From the NCBI GenBank assembly GCA_033557675.1, contig JAWQRM010000619.1, positions 1-20,988 on the forward strand: a stretch of 20,988 nt of DNA, given 5' to 3'. A program made the position numbers and the translations under genes. The DNA is from Coptodactyla brooksi (taxonomy: Eukaryota; Arthropoda; Insecta; Coleoptera; Scarabaeidae). Below are positions 1 through 8,851 of this stretch, one piece after another (the first letter of the stretch is position 1; every line of letters starts with the position of its first letter). The notes under the pieces were generated by a model. That model saw only the letters and a list, made by a program, of their open reading frames with translations, made no database searches and was not told where the DNA came from.

Positions 1-645
1 CCAAGCGTCCCTGTCACCGGGCTAAGTATGAACGCCTTCTTCAAATTCCGTGCAACGCCACAGTCGTGGCGTCGAATAGGTAGGTGACTCGTGAAATGGA
101 AATGGCCTTGCAGTAAAAGATAACTCTGATCGTACATGCTGATTCTCGAGCATTCTCCTGTATGTTCACTAGTTACACTTTGTCATTCAGAATACCAGGA
201 ATTGAATTTTCAATCTTTAAAAGCTTACTTATCATTTTTTAAAGGATTTTCTAAAATTCAATTGTATAAAATGCAGGCACTAATACAGCATTGACGTAAT
301 ATGTTATAAAACATTTAATGACCATGTTTTCGTACGCCGTGCAGTTGAAAAAAGCGACACTTACATGCGATGTAAGCAACAAAACAATTTTTTCCTCTGT
401 AATCGGCTTCGGGTCACAGTGACCCGATGTATGCAGGTATAGGAGGAGTGTCAAGAATAGCTCGAAATTAATATATTGTGATTTTATTGCAGTAGGTACA
501 TAAACGCAAATTATGAAAAGCAATACACTGATGACAGTATATTGTATATTGTATTGTAAACAGTATATTGTAAATATTTATTACACTTACAACATGTTAC
601 ACTTGTTTTATTGTCACATATTGATGGACGCATATTACATCGTGC
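1..645. other. Non-coding stretch, no gene recognised
   Basis: I see no coding similarity here on either strand. The only open frame of note (251-523, minus) looks like chance: it has low-complexity composition and no family resemblance. The first 90 bases are more GC-rich than the rest and contain a small hairpin (ACGCCAC at 55-61 with GTGGCGT at 66-72). A perfect palindrome at 409-427 is listed separately. Because this stretch lies beyond the C-terminal end of the piggyBac remnant, the missing 3' terminus of that element might lie here. I could not identify a convincing TTAA-flanked end. Confidence 0.5.
409..427. repeat. 19-bp palindrome near the piggyBac remnant
   Basis: TCGGGTCAC (409-417) and GTGACCCGA (419-427) are perfect reverse complements around a single A. 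The site lies about 220 bp beyond the stop codon of the minus-strand piggyBac remnant. Subterminal inverted repeats are common in piggyBac-like elements, so this may be a transposase-binding or end sequence. That link is inference from position only. Confidence 0.5.
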
Positions 646-1500
646 TCATTTATTTTTACTGATTACATCAGATGTTATTTCGCCACGTTGATCTTGAATT
701 TTCTTTATTACGGCAGTAGCTTGTTGAGTACGAGGTTTATGTTCTTGACATCGTTTTGACATCGTATAGGGAGTTACCATCAGTTTGCCCAATTCTTCCA
801 GAAATAGTCTTCTCCTGTACCGAACGTTCTTATGACAATCTAGATTTATTTGTGGCTTCTTGTCGTCCCTGCTACTCACTTATTGTGTACCTTATCACAG
901 TGCATTGTGCTCATGAGAGTAATGTTTTTATTTTTAGGCACGTATGACACAATTGTGGTATCATTGGCAAAATAAAAGTAGAACCATGTACTTCTTTCTT
1001 GTAGTTCACGATCCACCTTTTCGTCAAAATGTAATACGTGTAATATTCGATAAAAAAACTTTCAACGACATCGTTGCACGAAAAATAGATCTATCGGTTT
1101 CTCCATCCCATAAACTTTTCGTTGATTCGCCATGTGATTTATAAACTCCTGCCAACATCGATAATCCTATATATGCTTGTATTGTAATATTATCCAGATC
1201 TTCCAAATCGCATCCTAAGACTCTCCGACCTTCAATATTGCTCATTTTGAATACAACATTTTCAAATGTAGGGTTCACGATAACTTGAAAGGCAGATAGA
1301 ATATCCTTCACTCTGGGTGTGGCATACCTAGTTGGGCCAGGAGTAATTTTTATTATGTTTCGACTAGATGCTCGTCCACTTTGGGGGAAAAGTTCTAACA
1401 TCCACGATTTAACTTTGTCGTTTGACTGCATTAACTGCACATGAACCACAGTATTTGTTTGCACTACGTCATTATCTGAAGAACCCTAGTGTGCTTCGGA
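646..1500 (-). pseudogene. piggyBac-like transposase remnant, internally deleted
   Basis: A decayed transposase of the piggyBac family (DDD cut-and-paste enzymes that target TTAA). The longest open piece (1464 to 1024) contains the family N-terminal domain: NIIKITPGPTRYA, then AYIGLSMLAGVYKSHGES, then SLWDGETDRSIFRATMSL. The frame shifts near 1028 and continues FDEKVDRELQERSTW. It then jumps straight to NDTTIVSYVPKNKNITLMST, losing the long central region. After a second frameshift near 879 come DDKKPQINLD and then YRRRLFLEELGKLMVTPY, the C-terminal block, so a second deletion removed the part between. The stop is at 646-648. About 270 codons remain against roughly 550-600 for a full enzyme, and the regions that carry the catalytic aspartates are gone. 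Acidic residues upstream of 1464 (SSDND, with stops) suggest the start lay near 1500-1580. The family call is strong; the element ends were not found. Confidence 0.88.
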
Positions 1501-1600
1501 TTTCTCTAGTCAGTATCATCGCTGGTATGATTTTCAACCTCAGAAGTATCTTTACATCTATCTCATCGGAGATACATTAGATTCTATATTAGATGTACAT

Positions 1601-1633
1601 ATTTTATCTATCTCTAGCAAAGATAGATAAAAT
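1601..1633. repeat. Perfect hairpin, 13-bp arms, 7-nt loop
   Basis: ATTTTATCTATCT (1601-1613) is exactly complementary to AGATAGATAAAAT (1621-1633), with the loop CTAGCAA. It lies just upstream of the piggyBac remnant's presumed start. No function can be assigned. Confidence 0.85.
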
Positions 1634-2637
1634 TTGTATCTTAAAAACAAATTGAAAATATCAGGCGTGTAAAAATACTAACTAAAGAATTTGTAAAAGA
1701 GGCAAAGCAACAAAACCAGATATATGGTTCTGCTTTTAAACTCATTACAAATAAATATTTATTTATATATCTTATATCGATTTTATTATCTACAGAAAGC
1801 AAGGATAATTTACTTCATGGAACTGCGATACAGGTTTTTAGAAAGGAATACTCACTTAGACTTAAAATTTTTCGACAACAGTTTAACACTGTGTTAAATT
1901 TCATCAAAATCAGCATGTAACCCGCGAAAGAATGAATTTTTATTAGGGCACATATATATCACACAAATGTGAATTCAAACCAACTTCTATCTGATATATA
2001 ATAACAAATGTGTATAAACCATTTAAATGTGTATTTATGTGTTTATGATTGTAGTAAATCATGTAAAGATCATATTTTCATTAAAACACCCTTGATTATT
2101 CTATTTTTAGTGAAATTAACCAAGTTGTCATTTACTTAACATCCGGTTGAGTAGATCCATTCATTATAACAACTTAAGTAACTGCAATGTGTAAAAAAGC
2201 ATACTTGCATGTCTTGATGGTAATAATAATAATCATCTGCATAATGATATTAATTATGCAGATGATTACTATTCTTTTTTTTTTGTCCAAAATGGACAAA
2301 AAAGCCCCCTGGACTACTTCAGGCTTGATCACGTTGGTTAACGCAAAAATTAATTTAAACAGCTTAAATTAAATGCAGAGAACAGAACATTGTTAGGTCT
2401 TATCTATTAAGAATATTATTAATGTATAATTTTATTCATTTTTTAATATAATAATAAAGTTATTATGCATTAACAACAAAGTTATTAATCCAATTTTTGA
2501 TATGAAGTATGAAGTGTTAAATTCATATTATTATTACTGAATATTTTAATGACATTGAACCATATTCTTTCAACACTTTACTACTTTCAACACTTCACCT
2601 TGTGAGTTCAATAAATATATAATTCAAAGCGATATCC
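1634..2637. other. AT-rich non-coding stretch
   Basis: No coding similarity was seen. The stretch contains a TAA-rich microsatellite and a perfect hairpin near 2220-2270, and many A/T runs. The plus-strand open frame at 2187-2372 is low-complexity and reads through the hairpin, so it is not a gene. The N-terminal part of the Tigger-like element that starts at 2638 would be expected here, but I could not recognise it. Confidence 0.5.
2230..2268. repeat. Perfect hairpin, 16-bp arms, 7-nt loop
   Basis: Arms 2230-2245 and 2253-2268 are exact reverse complements (core AATCATCTGCATAAT / ATTATGCAGATGATT). The loop is GATATTA. The left arm abuts a short TAA repeat. Confidence 0.88.
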
Positions 2638-3330
2638 GGTGAAGCTACTTCTGTTAATTCCGATAATGTATCCTCGTTCTTAGGCAAACTTCTTTTGTAA
2701 AAGACTATTCAGCAAGAGATATCCACAACGCCGATACGACAAATCGTTTCTTTAGAGTCTTGCCAAACAAAACATTGTAAAATGAAAAATGTATTGTTGA
2801 AGATCTGTCCAAATAAGGGGTAACAATTTTACATTGTGTGATCAGAAGCTTTTCTCTAGAGATAGAGCAGGTAAGGCAGGTAAGTCAAACAATCTTAAAA
2901 ATATCGATTGAGATAAATTACCTGCGACCTGGAAATTTAGTGTTTAATTTTGGATGACGTCTGAAATTATGAGAAAATGGCTGCAAAATTTCGACCGGAG
3001 AATGGATTTTGAAAGAAGACAACTTCTGCTATTCCTAGATACTTCGGGGTAACCTTTAAAAATTCATTCAGTTCAGAAAGATTAACACATATTTTTTATC
3101 GCTTAACTGTACTGCGGCCCTTGATTAGAGTGTTATTAAGAATTTCAAGAGTTATTATGGAAAATTCATACTGAAATAATAACAAACATTGAAACTGCCC
3201 ATTCTGTTCATGATTTAGTAAAACAAATTAGCATAGTGATGTTATTTACTTCGTTTGAAGTGTACGGGAAAGTTACCACTGTGATAGTTAGAAATTGTTC
3301 TCGTAAGATGAAAATTAAGTATAATAGTCA
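2638..3330 (+). pseudogene. Tigger/pogo-like (DDE_1) transposase remnant
   Basis: Decayed transposase of the Tigger/jerky/pogo group. Conserved blocks appear in the right order but in shifting frames. GEATSVNSDNVSSF starts at 2638. DIHNADTTNRFFRVLPNKTL starts at 2718 and matches the family NADETGLFFRLLPNKTL block, which carries the first catalytic Asp. A VTILHC block follows near 2820. WMTSEIMRKWLQNFDRRM starts at 2951, leading to QLLLFLDTS, where the second catalytic Asp is codon 3038-3040; the usual DNC reads DTS. A degenerate QPLDQGVIKNFKSYY block lies at about 3111-3160, with a one-base deletion at the third Asp and a TAG in place of Gln. VTTVIVRNCSRKM ends the recognisable part. At least two frameshifts and several stops make it non-functional. 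A faint continuation (SDGELYVSEA, about 3560) may be the acidic tail. Confidence 0.85.
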
Positions 3331-3724
3331 CAAAGATCAGACAATGTTGAAAATGAACAGAAATCTGATTCAGAAGGCGACTTGCTTTGCTCTCTTGCAG
3401 TAATTTACAAGAAAAAGGATTCACTGCGAGTCATCGAACAGAATTTTAAAGAATTTTTCAACGTTAATCGATAATAATTAATTACTAGAGCGTCAAGATT
3501 TAGATGAACCTTACTGACTGCCCGAAAGTCTAGTTAAAATATAAGACATCTCTAACATATCTGATGGCGAACTTTATGTTTCAGAAGCAAGCATTCTAAT
3601 TATAATGAAGCTGCCGACTTCACAAATACCTTAGAATATTTGTCGAATGACAAGAAGGAAGCTTTAGAGATTCTCCTCAGTCTGGCAAGACATTTTCATG
3701 ATGTTATTGTTAGAAAGAAAACTC

Positions 3725-3751
3725 GTCAAACTACAATGGATGTAGTTTGAC
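3725..3751. repeat. Perfect hairpin, 11-bp arms, 5-nt loop
   Basis: GTCAAACTACA (3725-3735) and TGTAGTTTGAC (3741-3751) are exact reverse complements around ATGGA. It sits immediately before the fold-back element at 3754. Confidence 0.8.
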
Positions 3752-3753
3752 TG

Positions 3754-3820
3754 ACTAATCAAGCATCATCAGGAAAGACTGAAGTCTTTCATCGCTCCTG
3801 CTGATACTAACTTGGTTAGC
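3754..3820. mobile_element. Fold-back mini-element, copy 1
   Basis: An imperfect inverted repeat: left arm CATCATCAGGA, a perfect inner stem AAAGACT-GA-AGTCTTT (3774-3789), and right arm CATCGCTCCTGCTGAT continuing to ACTAACTTGGTTAGC (ends 3820). The right arm, reverse-complemented, matches about 30 of 35 bases of the left arm of the fold-back at 20607, including the exact 15-mer GCTAACCAAGTTAGT. Two dispersed copies with this structure suggest a non-autonomous transposon end or MITE. The left arm is shorter than the right, so this copy is damaged. Confidence 0.65.
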
Positions 3821-3822
3821 TT

Positions 3823-3875
3823 GTATAACTTTTAAAGGGTATAACATTATTTCAATGAAGTTTTAAAAGTTATAC
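3823..3875. repeat. Inverted repeat, 14-bp arms, 25-nt loop
   Basis: GTATAACTTTTAAA (3823-3836) is an exact reverse complement of TTTAAAAGTTATAC (3862-3875). It adjoins the fold-back element ending at 3820. Confidence 0.75.
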
Positions 3876-4011
3876 CCATTTCAATTCTTGTTGGACATTT
3901 TATTGTTTAAAAGTTATTTTTTTTAATTATACTCTTGAACGATATATGTTTCGAATTAATGCATTTTTATAATATATTTCACCATAATTACAAAAATACA
4001 TTTCTGCAATA

Positions 4012-4049
4012 TATTTATGCCTTTAGAAGTAAAACTAAAGGCATAAATA
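4012..4049. repeat. Perfect hairpin, 14-bp arms, 10-nt loop
   Basis: TATTTATGCCTTTA (4012-4025) pairs exactly with TAAAGGCATAAATA (4036-4049), with the loop GAAGTAAAAC. Confidence 0.85.
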
Positions 4050-4349
4050 AATATAGGTTGGAATGAAGTTGAGATAGAAAAAGTATAATGCAGAAAGCTG
4101 AACTATCATTGGAAAAGCTTTCGCGATTCGTGATAATTCTAGTAATGTATTAGTCATTTGTTGATCCTTAGGACATTCCTATCTCTTAAAGTTTTTGAAT
4201 ACCTCAGATTCAAAGTTTGTTCAGGTTTTTTTACAAGTGAATGAATAATAAAGCAAAATAATTGTATTTAAATTTATGAACATTATTCATCTTCGTAAAA
4301 AGATCCTTCATAAATATGATTTACGACGAAGTTTCTGGATCTCCAGAAC

Positions 4350-4413
4350 TGTTTATTTGTAATGAAAGTAAAGTTCTGGATCTCCAGAACTTTACTTTCA
4401 TTACAAATAAACA
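4350..4413. repeat. Perfect 31-bp hairpin with 2-nt loop
   Basis: Arms 4350-4380 and 4383-4413 are exact reverse complements over all 31 bases, separated only by TC (4381-4382). The central sequence TTCTGGATCTCCAGAACT also occurs just upstream (4333-4350), so the hairpin centre is a second copy of a nearby near-palindrome. Such a long, unmutated, near-zero-loop hairpin among decayed sequence suggests a recent replication template switch rather than an old transposon end. Confidence 0.92.
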
Positions 4414-5000
4414 TCACCCCGGATCTTAATTTGAAAAATACACTTACGCAACATGTAGTTTTTATTACATTTTGAATATTTTCAAGTAAAATATAAAAGT
4501 TGAGAATATCTTAGATCTGGATTTACTTCACTGCGTACATAATTAAAAACAAAATACGTCATTCTCATGTAAAACTACGTCAAAAGAATTCGAAGCTTGT
4601 TTTGTTTTAAAAAACAAACTTTTAATGTCAATACAGATATATTTAAGAGTATTATACTCTTTATTTGTTTTCAATTGAATACATAGTTACAATTTTTACT
4701 TATTTATGTATTTGCATGTTGACATTTGCAAAGAAAGTTATAGCGATATGCTTCAATGGATGCGATCGTGAGTTAGTTCGTACAGATACCCTAAGTATGT
4801 CGGCATTTATTTGGTCTCGAAATCGTAAAAATCATATCGCAATAATTCAATTCTTCTTAGTTGCAAAGACACATATACATGCCGCAAATGTGTTTCTCGA
4901 GTCATAATACTTTCGTTGTTTCGTTGCTAACTGCGCCGAGTAATAAATTTATTATCAACGGGTTGTGATCAATTATAACCATTGGTATGATTGGGTTGTT
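4414..5000. other. Non-coding stretch, nothing recognised
   Basis: AT-rich, with no coding similarity on either strand. The plus-strand frame at 4665-4907 has no recognisable motif and I treat it as chance. Confidence 0.5.
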
Positions 5001-5132
5001 GCAATCGAACAGTTATTTTCGTTCATTAGTAGGAAGTGTTTCTTTGTTTTCTTTGCCGTTTTAGTTTTTGTCTTTGATATATTCTTATCCGTTCCTTTGA
5101 AAGCATTGTGAAATAATTGTTTTCGTTGAATA
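5001..5132 (+). repeat. Dispersed repeat, copy 1 (about 130 bp)
   Basis: This stretch resembles 12536-12663 in the same orientation. Shared landmarks in order are GCAAT, GTTA-TTTCGTT-ATTA, a T-rich run, GATATATTCT, TTTGAAA and AATTGTTTT-GTTGAAT. Similarity ends near 5132. At the second copy it ends where a mariner element begins. The nature of the repeat is unknown. Confidence 0.6.
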
Positions 5133-5854
5133 GTACTGTAGCAATGCCTTCGATTGGACGACTAATTGGTACATTTCAATCGAGTTACGTGCAATTTGTT
5201 AGGAGACACTCTACAAACCATAATGTATAACTTATATAATATTCTGAAGCATGTTATTATTCTTTAGGGTTATTTTTAGTTCTGTATATTTATGTGTAAA
5301 AGATTTATTCTTAAAAAACATTGTTAGGTTTCAATTGAACTTTTGAATCAAAATGTAGGATTTCCTATTTTAATTTTGAATACGAATATTGCGTCGTATT
5401 TGATAAGTAACAACTTTTAAATTAAATTTGTGTGTAACGTAGATGCAGAGAAATTAGAATGTGAATATTTGAATGCTGATAACTCCTTTAAATTCGAGTT
5501 AATTGTTAAAATGTTTGAATAAAACTAATTACAACGGGGTGGCAGGTAGATATACAGATGGACCATCATGAAGCTCCCTATGTTATCCAGTATCTCGCCA
5601 GAAGTTATCCAATTGTATTGATTCGAAAGTTCAGTTTGGAGAGTATTTCTTGGCAGAAATGAAGGCTCTGTAATATTTAAATGCATTTTTGGGGTTAAAG
5701 TGCCTTTTAAAGTGCCTCGATTTTCTTAAAGAATGCTATTTTACAAACTTTACAATATAATAACTTTATAACCATAGCAAGATAAGTATACTAACGCAAC
5801 AATAAAAAGTTGTTACAGTTCCATGTATTTTTTGATCGAACCTCGTATTTAATA
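5133..5854. other. Non-coding stretch, nothing recognised
   Basis: AT-rich DNA with no coding resemblance found. A short slightly GC-richer patch at about 5535-5660 has an open plus frame but no motif I recognise. Confidence 0.5.
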
Positions 5855-5945
5855 TTGGCTTGTTTGGAAAGTTTCTTGTTTGGAAAGGAAATTTTGTTTT
5901 TTTTTACAGCAGATGCGTTAGTTTTATTTTAACCAGACAACTTGG
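5855..5945 (+). mobile_element. Solo 5' terminus of the mariner A/B/C family
   Basis: The motif CTTGTTTGGAAAG occurs twice in direct repeat (5859-5871 and 5875-5887). It resembles the outer end of mariner copy B (GTTTGTTCGGAAAG, from 12669). Downstream, GCGTTAGTT (5919) and TTTTAACCAGACAACTT (about 5927-5943) match the 5' flank of copy A (TTTTAACCAGCCAACTT, 7887) and of copy B on its opposite strand. After about 5945 the similarity stops, so this is a truncated or solo end that shows what the family's 5' terminal region looks like. Confidence 0.6.
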
Positions 5946-6272
5946 GCATTACATCGAATAACTGTGGCTACGCCGTACGTTTGCCAGTGCGACAAACGTA
6001 TGCAGTACACTAGACAGCCTTGATATCCAGTTCAGATGTCAGTAAACCTCGATACGTTTTTGGATACAGTTGGTTGTAACAAAATCACTCGAGGACAACA
6101 ATTAGAATGAGGACGGCATTAAAAAAAATTATCTACTTGAAAATTTAGTATTATATGCCAGCGGAAAAACAAAAATCTATTCTTATGAAAAATACAAAAG
6201 GATTCTAAAATAAAATAAATTCTAAAAATCCACGTGAACCAAAAATAAATTCTAAATTTAAAAATTAAAAAA
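5946..6272. other. Non-coding stretch
   Basis: No gene seen. The sequence includes an AT-rich tract with repeated AAATTCTAAA-type words at about 6200-6265, directly after the stop codon of the minus-strand Tc1-like remnant. It probably covers that element's 3' flank, but no terminal inverted repeat was recognised. Confidence 0.45.
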
Positions 6273-7128
6273 TTACAAGAGCGGCTGAAGTAGGTTACCT
6301 TGCGCTGCTAAACAATATCCTAACCTGTGATAAAAATTGCTTCTAACATAAGACAGTGTTTCCGATGTTACGAGGTTAGCTGTATTTATTATTTTAGTCC
6401 GCATTGTAACTAAATTTTCTGCTCGCCCATGACCATAAATGGTATGTTTCAGAAACCCCCACAGAAAAAAAAACGTTTGGGGATAAATCTGGATACCTTG
6501 GGGGCCATTTAATATCCCCTGTCGTACTCATAATGCGGTTTGCAAATGAATGTGTTAAAAATTCTTTAACCACACGTGCATTATGTGCTGGAGAGCCGTC
6601 TTGCAGAAACCAAACAGTATCCAAGTCTAATGCAGGAATTTTCTGAACTATTTGCGTTTCAAGTAAGTCGCGATATTTCTGGGCATTTAATGTCCGATCA
6701 ATAAAGAAGGTACCTATTAAATGATCACCCAAGATTCCAGCCCAAACATTAAGTTTTTGGGGATATTGGGTGCGTACAGAAAAAGTTTTATGCAAGTTTT
6801 CGCGAGACCAGTAACGAACAACGGATGAATTGTGTTTTCCGTATAATCAAAAAGTACTTTCATCGGTGAAAACAATATTAGCAATAAAGTTTTCATCTTG
6901 ATTAGCCTTTCCGTTACGAGCTCACAAAATTCCATTCCTGGAATCTTATCCATTGAAAATATCTCTTGATTTTTTCCGCACTTAAAGCTCTTATAGCCGT
7001 GCTTTCGCAAAACGTTTGACACAGTTATTTTGTACACACCCAATTCCTCGGCAACCTGTCTGCTTGATTTTGTATCAGAAGGCTTCCACGATACCACAAA
7101 TCATTTCATCCCTCCTCTCTTGTTCCAT
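6273..7128 (-). pseudogene. Tc1/mariner-type transposase pseudogene (Tc3-like)
   Basis: Read from an ATG at 7128-7126 to a TAA at 6275-6273. Blocks in order: MEQERRDEM, then after a frameshift near 7090 a helix-turn-helix SSRQVAEELGVYKITVSNVL, then KHGYKSFK and MEFCELVTER. A second shift near 6910 leads to NIVFTDESTF, where the first catalytic Asp is codon 6864-6862, followed by an in-frame TGA (6849-6847). GKHNSSVVRYWSREN continues into YPQKLNVWAGILGDHLIG. WFLQDGSPAHNARVVKEFL carries Asp 2 at 6600-6598, and WPPRYPDLSP carries Asp 3 at 6489-6487, with 36 residues between them. A one-base expansion in a T run near 6470 then shifts the frame (FFLWGFLKHTIYGHG), and the protein ends with FYHRLGYCLAAQGNLLQPLL. 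All three acidic residues survive, but three frameshifts and a stop disable it. It may also lack an N-terminal segment compared with full-length relatives (about 340 residues). Confidence 0.88.
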
Positions 7129-7164
7129 TTTTTCCACTGAGACCTCTTTCAGATGCTCCTGATC

Positions 7165-7640
7165 TTCTCCATATATTCGATGTATATGGAGAGGATGTAT
7201 TGACAGAATGCCAGTGTCAAAAGGTGATTTGTAAAATTATTTGCAAAAGTTTGCAACATTTTCTGCAAAAGTTTGCAACATTTTCTGCAAAAGTTTGCAA
7301 AATTTTTTGCAAGTTTGCAAAATTTTTTGCAAGTTTGTAAAATTTTTAAGTGCTCTTTTTAAAATTTTTGGGAAAATACCGCGATCAATTCTAAAGTACT
7401 GTCATCAGCTGGACAAGTTGCATGATTTTTGCAAACTGGTTTGCAAAATTTTTTGCAAAAGGTTGCCACATTCTTTGCAAGTCTGCAAAATTTTTGGAAG
7501 CTCTTTTCAAAATTTTTGGGAGAATACCACGAACAATTCTAAAGTGTACTGTCATCAACTGGACAAATAAGTTGCAAGATGTTTTGCAAACAGGTTTGTA
7601 AAATTGTTTTGTAAAAGTTTAAGTTTTATGTTTAAACACA
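7165..7640 (+). mobile_element. Rearranged mariner fragment C with tandem array
   Basis: It begins with mariner N-terminal coding sequence FDVYGEDVLTECQCQ (from about 7169). At the point where the family has QNWFAKF it dissolves into an array of TTTGCAAAA-type repeats. Two copies of a second segment interrupt the array (7351-7425 and 7497-7579). Each runs from GCTCTTTT through AATACC, CAATTCTAAAGT and GTCATCA-CTGGACAA, and codes for the family motif NSKVYCHQLDK. The first copy has lost bases in the GTGTACTG region. No C-terminal catalytic region follows. It lies just upstream of the Tc1-like remnant, on the opposite strand. Its ends are not defined by inverted repeats. Confidence 0.75.
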
Positions 7641-8017
7641 ATGGTATCCAGTGGTGTCTTATCACATGTTTGTTCACATATTGTAGGATACGGATTATTG
7701 CTTCACTTAAATCCAAGGCTTTATAACATATGATACAATTTCGCTCTTATGCAACGCAACGCCTGTATGCGAAGCAGTATTCCGAAAGAGAACATTTACA
7801 CGCGTAATATTTCTCAGTCGTTGGACATAAATTTCGAAACAAGGAAGTTCTTAAACATAATATGCCAGGAATATAGAGAATATATTTTAACCAGCCAACT
7901 TAATTCTAAATCGTATGTGAATTATATATTCTGACAGCTGACATGCCATAGTTTATGTGTACAATATTTATTTTGTGTGGTTTTGTGCGATTGTTTTCTT
8001 TTTGTTTCTTGTGAAAC

Positions 8018-8765
8018 ACGGAGAATCAAAACCAGCATTTTGGGCACATTTTCCTTTTCTATTATGAAAAAGGTAAATAGGCCGTTCAAGCGAGAAAAGG
8101 ATTAGTCGATGTGTATGGAGAAGATGTATCGACAGAATGCTAGTATCAAAACTGGTTTGCAAATTTTTTTGGCAAAAGTTTGCAAAATTTCTGGGAACTC
8201 TTTTCAAAATTTTTGGGAGAATACCACGATCAATTTTAAAGTGTACTGTCATCAACTGGACAAATAAATTGCATGGTTTTTTGCAAACCGGTTTGCAAAA
8301 TTGTTTTGCAAAAGTTTGCAAAATTTTTTGCAAGTTTGTAAAATTTTTGGGAGCTCTTTCCAAAATTGTTGGGAGAATACCACGACCAATTCTAAAGTGT
8401 ACTGTCATCAACTGGATAAATTGCATGATTCATTCAAACAGAAAAAGCCAATTCTGGCTTTTATCAATAGAAAAGGTATAGTGTTCCACCAAGATAATGC
8501 GAGACCGTATACCACACTGGTTACTCGCAAAGGCTTTTAATACCTATCATATTCTTCAGATCTGATACCTTCCGATTATTATTTGTTTTGGTCTCTACAT
8601 TTTTTTTTTGGACGGCAAAACCTTTACTTCAAATAAAGCCGTCAAAAATGACTTGGATCAGTTCTTTTGTCAGCAGGGATCAGAAGTTTTATGAGCGTGG
8701 AATCATTCACTGCCAGAAAGATGCAAAAGGTGTTGGATCAAAAACGTGAATATGCAGTTATATAA
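8018..8765 (+). pseudogene. Mariner transposase pseudogene (copy A)
   Basis: The start codon appears mutated to ACG (8018-8020), by comparison with ATG in copy B. The N-terminus reads ENQNQHFGHIFLFYYEKGK, a TAG, AVQARKGLVDVYGEDVSTEC, another TAG, then YQNWFA, the first helix-turn-helix. There it enters the repeat array. After the last segment copy it resumes normally with VYCHQLDKLHDSFKQKK, FINRKGIVFHQDNARPY (catalytic Asp 8493-8495) and, in shifted frames, YSSDLIPSDYYLF (third Asp 8574-8576). It ends QKVLDQKREYAVI with TAA at 8763-8765. The order and motifs match DD34D mariner transposases (about 345 residues). The first catalytic Asp lies in the deleted part. The enzyme is inactive. Confidence 0.88.
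8143..8427 (+). repeat. Tandem array derived from the mariner HTH codons
   Basis: Two unit types alternate. One is variants of TGGTTTGCAAAATTT, the codons of WFAKF. The other is a segment of about 80 bp at 8194-8276 and again at 8350-8427, which codes for the post-deletion motif (ENTT)NSKVYCHQLDKLHD. Each segment copy carries about ten extra bases before GAGAATACC. After the first segment copy the sequence returns to GCAAACCGGTTTGCAAAA, i.e. back upstream, which is the mark of tandem duplication. The second copy leads into normal downstream mariner sequence. Confidence 0.8.
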
Positions 8766-8851
8766 AATATTTATACTCTCTAACAAAAGTGCCTTTCATG
8801 TTCACAAAAAAAATTATTACGTTATTTGGAAAGTAATGTTTCCAAACAACC

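Larger units (their letters stand above)
7886..8851 (+). mobile_element. Mariner element copy A, internally rearranged
   Basis: The left part begins near ATTTTAACCAGCCAACTT (7885-7902), the family's 5' subterminal sequence; the outer left inverted repeat is missing or unrecognisable. The right end (TTTCCAAACAAC, to 8851) is complementary in type to the family terminus TTGTTTGGAAA and is followed by TA (8852-8853), the expected mariner target duplication. Inside is a mariner transposase pseudogene (8018-8765) whose central part has been replaced by a repeat array. At about 970 bp it is shorter than a full mariner (about 1.3 kb) even with the array. The element is non-autonomous. Confidence 0.75.

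Noticed and set aside
756..1144. Plus-strand ORFs opposite the piggyBac remnant
   Set aside because: Antisense to clearly recognisable piggyBac blocks; no motifs of their own.
2187..2372. Plus-strand 61-codon ORF rich in isoleucine (membrane-like)
   Set aside because: It reads through a TAA-type microsatellite and a perfect hairpin; the hydrophobicity comes from AT-rich low-complexity sequence.
7241..7570. 109-codon cysteine/phenylalanine/lysine-rich ORF (repeated QNFLQVCKIF-type words) that could look like a novel repeat protein
   Set aside because: The repeats are out-of-frame readings of the mariner WFAKF codons; no start context or conservation supports a protein.
7241..7640. CRISPR-like regular repeats
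   Set aside because: Repeat units are unequal, overlap one another and derive from coding sequence; there are no uniform spacers, and the sequence is eukaryotic.
7968..8426. 152-codon minus-strand ORF across the mariner array
   Set aside because: It is antisense to mariner copy A and the array. TTTGCAAAA-type repeats lack stops in several frames, so long open frames arise automatically.
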